Source: Symbiodinium natans
Lineage: Eukaryota > Sar > Dinophyceae > Suessiales > Symbiodiniaceae
Length of the DNA stretch: 64,000 bases
Reading direction: 5' to 3'
NCBI GenBank assembly: GCA_905221605.1
Contig: CAJNDS010002599.1
Span: forward strand, 1-64,000
Notes under the pieces: generated by a model
Told to the model about the DNA's origin: nothing
Seen by the model: only the letters and a program-made list of their open reading frames with translations
The model's database searches: none
Part shown: piece by piece, positions 59,372-64,000 of the stretch
Numbering within the stretch: the stretch's first letter is position 1
Layout: each line of letters begins with the position of its first letter
Made by a program: the position numbers and the translations under genes

Positions 59372-59854
59372 GGTCCCCTCCTGTGGGGATTGATTGAGGA
59401 GGGTGGGGGAAAGGGGTCTTGTCAAGTCTCCTCTCTCCTCCGTTCTTTACTTTTTATAGCCCAGCAAAGCCTGAGGACAGGACAAAGATTTTGCGCGCAA
59501 GCAGAAATCAGAAATATCCGGCAAGCCACGGGCCATGGCGTATCTTGATCGAAAGCAGCCCCGAAGCCTGAGCCCTGTAGACTGTAGAGTCCCAGAGGTG
59601 TCAAGTTGCAGGGGTTTCAGGATGCAAAGAAGGTAAGGCTGTGGAAATCAAAGTGCAGTGCCTTAGGGCTGCTGGGTGTTGGAAGCCAGCGCGTTCGTCG
59701 CAGGTCACCATTGCGACGAAAAGATGACTGAACCTCTGTGCTGAGCTAACTCCGTATGGCAAACCCCTGAACTCTCAAACTGCGGAGCTGTAGAATCACG
59801 GCGCCCCCGCCCAAGCCCAATATATAGGTAGCCCAAACCTCGTCTTGTCGCCAG
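59372..59854 (+). other. Unique downstream region
   Basis: Unique sequence with a pyrimidine tract (59425-59460, ending TTTATAG) that could precede another exon. No telomere-type arrays. Antisense frames not supported. Confidence 0.45.
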
Positions 59855-59931
59855 GCATTTGCCAAGCGTCGAACACGAACCCGAACCGGCTGGTGGTGCG
59901 CTTTGCGCCGTCTTGGGGTCGCGGGCCCTGG
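59855..59931 (+). CDS. S6 exon (CQASNTNPNRLVV)
   Basis: Acceptor GTCGCCAG, frame ICQASNTNPNRLVVRFAPSW. C-x-x-x-N-T-N-P-N matches S6 at 36198 and 43018. Several GT donors are possible (59892, 59918, 59932). Confidence 0.75.
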
Positions 59932-60852
59932 GTCGATCTGAAACCCTACACGCCTGAGCCCTTGCTAGAATCCTATAGCTAAAGGGCCAGCCCTGGTCCC
60001 TATATAGCTCCACTGACCCATCCAGATTTGATATCTTTCGGGGCCCCAAACCGGATAGGTCACACGCACGCCTAGGCTTGTGGCGTTTCAGGGCATCTCT
60101 CCAGCGCTAATTTCCCACCATCCCAGTGCTTTTAAATTGGTTGCACGCAATAGTTGCCGAACCTTGGGCATGCGTGGCGTGAGGTCCTGCTTCTTGGATA
60201 GCAAGGGTGGGGTGTGTTTGGTGTTCATTCAGCTCATCCGACACTGTATTGTGTTGGCTAATATTGCCAAGTCCCGAAAGCTTCAACACCAGAACCTCAA
60301 GCGCCTGAACCCTCAGCCTAAAGTCTCCTGCGCCCTACACCCGTGCTTGAACGACCCCAAAGACCTACCCCACCCTGTCCCAACTCACTGTTCAACTCAC
60401 CCCAAGCCAGGAGTGGCAGAGGCCGCGTTGCAGGCTGGGAGACTGTGCCAGAGCTCCGGACTTCTCCTCAGGGATTCGAGGTTCGTCATCTTGCTTCGGA
60501 TACTTTCTTGAGTGCCTTTCAGGCGGCAGAGTCAATTCAGCCGAAGAGGGCATCTCACATGTTCAGTGGAGTGTAGCCACTCAGCCCTGCATAGCTAGGG
60601 GCCTCCTTCATTACAGGAGGGTAGGGATGGATGTTATATTCCCGGAAGTGGATCTTCAAAGTCCTTCACTGAAACTTACGTCGTCGAGGCAAAGCGTGGC
60701 CACCAGCTTAGGGTTGGGTGCTTTATCGCAGAGGATCTTCGTGAGGGGTTCTTTAACCTTAACATTGCCAACAGCCCAACCCTCCTGCTTGAACCTCTTG
60801 AGCCGCTGAACCCTCAGCCCTAAACCCCGTTGGCAAACCCTGAACTTTGCAG
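59932..60852 (+). other. Unique intron, few telomere repeats
   Basis: Mostly unique sequence. A 143-codon frame (60080-60511, GTG start) is open but not convincing. Short C-type traces at 60815-60835 precede CTTTGCAG. Confidence 0.5.
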
Positions 60853-60931
60853 GTTAGTCTGCCCAGACCCAGTGCCGATGCCGCGGGGATACATCCGTGA
60901 GAATGTGGCCCGGCGCGAGCTGCGGTCGCTG
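60853..60931 (+). CDS. S1 exon (VCPDPVPMPRGYIR)
   Basis: Acceptor AACTTTGCAG, frame LVCPDPVPMPRGYIRENVAR, then RELRSL, donor CTG|GTTCAG in phase 0. Clear S1 motif and the last confident module exon. Confidence 0.85.
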
Positions 60932-61872
60932 GTTCAGGGTTTCGGGTTCAGGGTCTACGGGTTACGGATCCCAAAGGAAGGGCAAAGCATGAAGGTTCTC
61001 TAGGGTAAGGGGAGTAAGTAGAGGACATTTTATGGATTTTGTGTTGTTTTGGTAGTTTAGGTTCATAGGGCTGGTCCCTATTTTCGTACGACAATTTACA
61101 CGCAGAATATCCAAAAAGGTCTAGCGTTTAGTACTTAGGGTTTAGGGTCTGGGTTTTAGACATATCTTCAAGTACTGGCCATCTGCAGCTTGGGGATATG
61201 GGGCTTAACGAGATTGACACATCGGTGTCGGTCTCAGGGGTAGAGTAACCCATGTATACCAGTAACAAGTGAAGCTTAGGGTTTAGGGTTTAGGGTCTTA
61301 GTTTGGGCGGGGCGTTTGCCTGCCTCAGGCGTATATTGTTCTACTCTTGCTTGAGTTGCTTGCTTTTCGGTTACTTAGAGCTCTTTCAACGTGCTGTTTG
61401 TTGGGGTATATCATCCCATCTTCAACATGTCACAGCTGCACTCGTGTCAAGGAGGGGCACCCGGGATTTTGGGAGATTGCTTCAAGCTGGGGTGGGGTGG
61501 AGGGGGGACTTTGTCAGAAAGTTTGTTTGTCCAAGCTGCTCAGAAAACGATCCTGAGTCAGAGCAGCGGATATTCTGGGGGGGGGGAGGGGGGGGGGGGG
61601 GGCTGCTCGAAGCCTCAATCCGCGGATCCTGGGCTTGCAGGATGCGTGCCCAACACCAGCCTGAAAGAAAACCCAGGTCACGAACAACTTGCAGTGCGCC
61701 GGCGCCCGAGGTTTGAGTGTTCAGGGGGGCTTGCGGTGCAGGGCTTAGGGTTTGTAGGGTTTGGGGTTGGGGGTTCGGGGTTTATAAGGGTTCAATTTAA
61801 GTGGGTCCCCTTTTTCAAGGCTTATCTCCATGACCGCCGGCGCTAATTCTTCGAGTGCTCCAGGGACTCCAG
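60932..61872 (+). other. Unique intron-like region
   Basis: Short G-type runs (61138-61150, 61277-61290), unique sequence with overlapping open frames in three registers through a poly-G block (61578-61602). None is supported as a gene. Confidence 0.45.
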
Positions 61873-61910
61873 ATCCTGATGCCATGCTTGGCCATGCTGC
61901 AGCAGGAGAC
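61873..61910 (+). CDS. Possible S4-like exon (ILMPCLAML)
   Basis: After GACTCCAG, frame ILMPCLAMLQQE, ending GAC|GTTTCC. L-M-P-C recalls E-L-M-P-C at 48014. It lies next to the 13-bp duplication around the G-type array. Confidence 0.4.
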
Positions 61911-62016
61911 GTTTCCCAGGGTTTAGGGTTTAGGGTTTAGGGTTTAGGGTTTAGGGTTTAGGGTTTAGGGTTTAGGGTTTAAGGGTTAAGGTTTAGGGTT
62001 TAGGGAGACGTTTCCC
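61905..62016. repeat. G-type array flanked by a 13-bp direct repeat
   Basis: GGAGACGTTTCCC at 61905-61917 and again at 62004-62016 brackets 86 bp of TTTAGGG repeat, as in a target-site duplication. Confidence 0.85.
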
Positions 62017-62700
62017 GCCCTAACTTTTCAATCCTGAAACCCTAAACTCGGCGTTCTCGGGGTTTGGGGGTTTTATGGCTTAGGGCTTAGTAACTTAAGG
62101 TTGGCGGCGTAGGGTTTAGGGTTGGGGAGGGTGGCTGGTAGTATGTGTTGCTGGTGTCCAAAAAGCCCTCGAAGCCCTTGTGAAAAGCGCTAAGCCTCAA
62201 GTCTTCCACCCTAAACCCTAAACCCTAAACCCTAAACCCTAAACCCTAAACCCTAAACCCTAAACCCTAAACCCTAAACCCTAAACCCTAAACCCCAAGA
62301 TCTCATGCCTTAGCCTCATTCTATAAAACCTCTGAATCCTGAAGCGCCCCAAACCCTAAACCTTAAACCCTAAACGGTCGCAACGACTGCTCTCACAAAC
62401 CCTATATAATTCTCAAACCCTATTAAAAAAAAAAAACAACCTAAACCCAAAACCCCAAGCCCTAAACCCTTAACCCTAAGCCCTAAGCCCTAACCCTAAG
62501 CCCTAAACCCATAACCCGAAACCCCAAACCCCAAACCCCAAGCCCTAAACCCTAAACCCTAAACCCTAAACCCCAAACCCTAAACCCTAAACCCTAAACC
62601 CTAAACCCTAAACCCTCTGAATGCCTTGGACCCTGAGGCTCCTGGGTGGTTTGGAAGCGCGAGTAGGGGCGCTCGGACTGGCTGCGGGAGTTCAGGAGTT
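62017..62700. repeat. C-type arrays with short unique pieces
   Basis: Unique sequence with G-type scraps, C-type array (62205-62293), mixed (62300-62440), C-type with AGCCCTA and CCCCAAA variants (62440-62615), a short unique piece. No gene supported. Confidence 0.6.
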
Positions 62701-62995
62701 TAGGAGGCCAGGGGTTGAGGGTTTAGAGTAGTTTGGGGTTCAAGGTTTAGGGTTTAAGGTTTAGGTTTTAGGAGTTTAGGAGGCTAGGGGTTTAGGGTTT
62801 AGAGTAGTTTAGGAGTTTAGGGTTTAAGGGTCTAGGGTTCAGGGGTTAGGGTTTAAGGTTTAGGAGTTTGGGAGTTTAGGAGTTTAGGAGTTTAGGAGTT
62901 TAGGAGTTTAGGAGTTTAGGAGTTTAGGAGTTTAGGAGTTTAGGAGTTTAGGAGTTTAGGAGTTTAGGAGTTTAGGAGTTTAGGAGTTTAGGGTT
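62700..62995. repeat. 8-bp AGGAGTTT variant array
   Basis: Degenerate G-type becomes a regular AGGAGTTT array (62866-62990, about 15 units). Confidence 0.9.
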
Positions 62996-64000
62996 CGGGT
63001 TCTGGGTTGCCTATATTCGGTAGGTAACCCGAAAAGTATGTACTTTTTTTATCCCTGGGCCACTGAACACCTAAGTTAACCCCTGAACCCCAGACGCTCT
63101 TAAACCAGATATGGCCCTTAGGCTCCCCAACCCCAAGGGTACAACCTTAGGGGAAGGTTTAGGAGCTTAGGGTTTATGAGCGTCCAGTGTTTGGGAGTAG
63201 TTTAGGGTTTAGGGTTTAGGGTTTAGGGTTTAGGGTTTAGGGTTTAGGGTTTAGGGAATTGGGGTTTGGGAATTCAAGGTTTAAGAACTTCAGGGGTTGG
63301 GGGCTTGCCGGGCCCCCGGCCATGGTCGAGTGTTTTGACGACTCCGCGGCAGGACAGGGTCACCCCTAAAACCCTAGCCCTAAACCCTAAACCCTAAACC
63401 CTAAACCCGAAACCCTAAACCCTAAACCCTACAACCTAAACCCTAAACACTAAACACTAAACACTGCACGAAGTGAAGTCTGACCGAGCTGACCCCCCTG
63501 GACCCGTAGGCCCCTAGGCACTCAGGCCGACCCTAACCCGTGAACCCTAAGCTGCTACTTGCTTAAGAAGCCCAAAAGAGAAATGCTAATCCCTATATGA
63601 CCCTTCATAAGGAAGAATGTTTTTAGATTTTCGGGGCTGCAATTAGGAAGCTATAGGGTTTTTTAGGGCTTTAGCCGCTTCCCCCCTTGTATTAAACGCC
63701 GGGGCGTTGTTTTTCTTAAACCCGTGCGCCTGATTGTAAAAAACACTTTCGGGAAATCCTGCCGAAACCTCCCCGCCTTTTCAACGCGGGGCGGGGGGGG
63801 GGGGGGCTTCAGAGCCTCAACAACCTTCAAGCCAATCTATACCCTATCCGCATATGGATAGAAGCATCCCTCTGATACTAAAAACACATTTCGAGTTTCT
63901 AGTGGTGGAGGGGGAGGAGGTCGGCCCCCCGTTGAAAAATAGGGGGGAAGGGATTAGGGTTGTTAGGAGTTTTAGGGCTTTGGGGCTTTTTCTTCTAGGC
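62996..64000. other. Terminal part of window: arrays, elements, weak island
   Basis: Unique sequence, G-type array (63190-63255), a weak island at 63325-63366 (VECFDDSAAGQGHP, S3-like), C-type (63362-63470), family F copy 3 (63554-63650), a family G left end (63670-63695), poly-G and unique sequence to the window end. Confidence 0.5.
63554..63650. mobile_element. Family F inverted-repeat element, copy 3
   Basis: GCTACTTGCTTAAGAAGCCC at the left, core TAATCCCTATATGACCCTTC and GGAAGAATG shared with 10384, degenerate right end TCGGGGCTGCAATTAGGAAG. Confidence 0.6.

Larger units (their letters stand above)
702..60931 (+). other. Proposed giant gene: tandem cysteine-rich modules
   Basis: Span of the proposed gene, from the first recognisable S4-type island to the last clear S1-type island. 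About 45 short islands on the + strand encode pieces of one roughly 130-150 residue module in the order S1 to S6, recurring about seven or eight times. All islands are on the same strand, as expected for one transcription unit or a unidirectional block. Cysteine richness and motifs such as W-x-C-x-x-G-Y-x-G resemble extracellular EGF- or sushi-like repeats, but I do not assign a known family. No start codon, signal peptide, membrane anchor or final stop was identified, so both ends may lie in unrecognised exons or outside the window. Some islands show frame damage, so partial decay or several adjacent genes remain possible. Confidence 0.65.

Noticed and set aside
58777-59425. Minus-strand frames overlapping the proline-rich gene
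   Set aside because: Shadows of the CCG/CCA codon runs read in reverse; the + frame has the ATG context and sensible composition.
60080-60511. 143-codon frame as a gene
   Set aside because: GTG start, mixed composition, overlaps frames on the other strand, no motif or splice partner.
61303-61846. Three overlapping + strand frames of 69-151 codons
   Set aside because: All run through a poly-G block and differ only in register; none shows a motif, and poly-G length is error-prone.

Overview
The window looks like a chromosome end of a dinoflagellate nuclear genome, probably a Symbiodiniaceae-type alga. Bases 1-117 are a perfect CCCTAAA array in the orientation of a left chromosome end, and TTTAGGG is the telomere repeat of dinoflagellates and plants. 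The splice signals I can fit are dinoflagellate-like: GT but also GC and perhaps GA donors, with acceptors often AG|G. The cysteine-rich protein module described below also resembles modular proteins I recall from dinoflagellates (recollection, not a search). No rRNA, tRNA, CRISPR or bacterial feature was seen.

The main content is one layout repeated over the window. Short islands of 30-120 bases on the + strand encode cysteine-rich peptide pieces. They sit between long runs of telomere-type repeat, usually CCCTAAA (C-type) just before the island and TTTAGGG (G-type) just after it. Islands generally start after an AG acceptor and end at a GT or GC donor. I read them as exons of one giant gene, or of closely related tandem genes, running away from the telomere from about 0.7 kb to at least 61 kb.

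The exon pieces fall into six segment types in a fixed order. S1 is C-x-C-P-D-P with P-x-G-Y-x-R. S2 is W-x-C-x-x-G-Y-x-G. S3 is C-x(5,6)-C followed by T-Q-L-x-G. S4 is G-C-x-x-x-x-P-C-x-x-P-x-x-D-x-C-V. S5 is C-x-x-L-x-P-G-x-x-C-x-x-x-C-x-x-P-Y. S6 is C-x-x-x-N-T-D-P-N with I-D-W. The cycle S1 to S6 appears about seven or eight times, roughly every 8-9 kb. The clearest runs are 19901-24914, 31935-36810, 40463-45247 and 53133-57586. In several places phases and donors join exactly, for example six exons from 53133 to 57586. I infer a secreted or surface-exposed repeat protein; its function is unknown.

The introns hold further material: (1) several families of short elements with terminal inverted repeats that look like introner-like elements or MITEs (families A to H below), some of which contain telomere-type arrays; (2) nested coding sequences: a probable two-exon membrane protein gene (5334-6587), a frameshifted gene copy (55889-56262), a proline-rich basic protein (58934-59371) and a transposon-like fragment (9499-9769); (3) tandem arrays that are variants of the telomere unit (7, 8, 9 and 14 bp) and two unrelated tandem repeats (22 bp at 27366, 20 bp at 43808). 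One TTTAGGG array (61918-62003) is flanked by a perfect 13-bp direct repeat, as expected if it was inserted.

Limits: exon ends are reasoned by eye from motif continuity and splice dinucleotides. Many islands allow more than one boundary, some show frame damage, and I cannot tell a functional giant gene from a partly decayed one without RNA.
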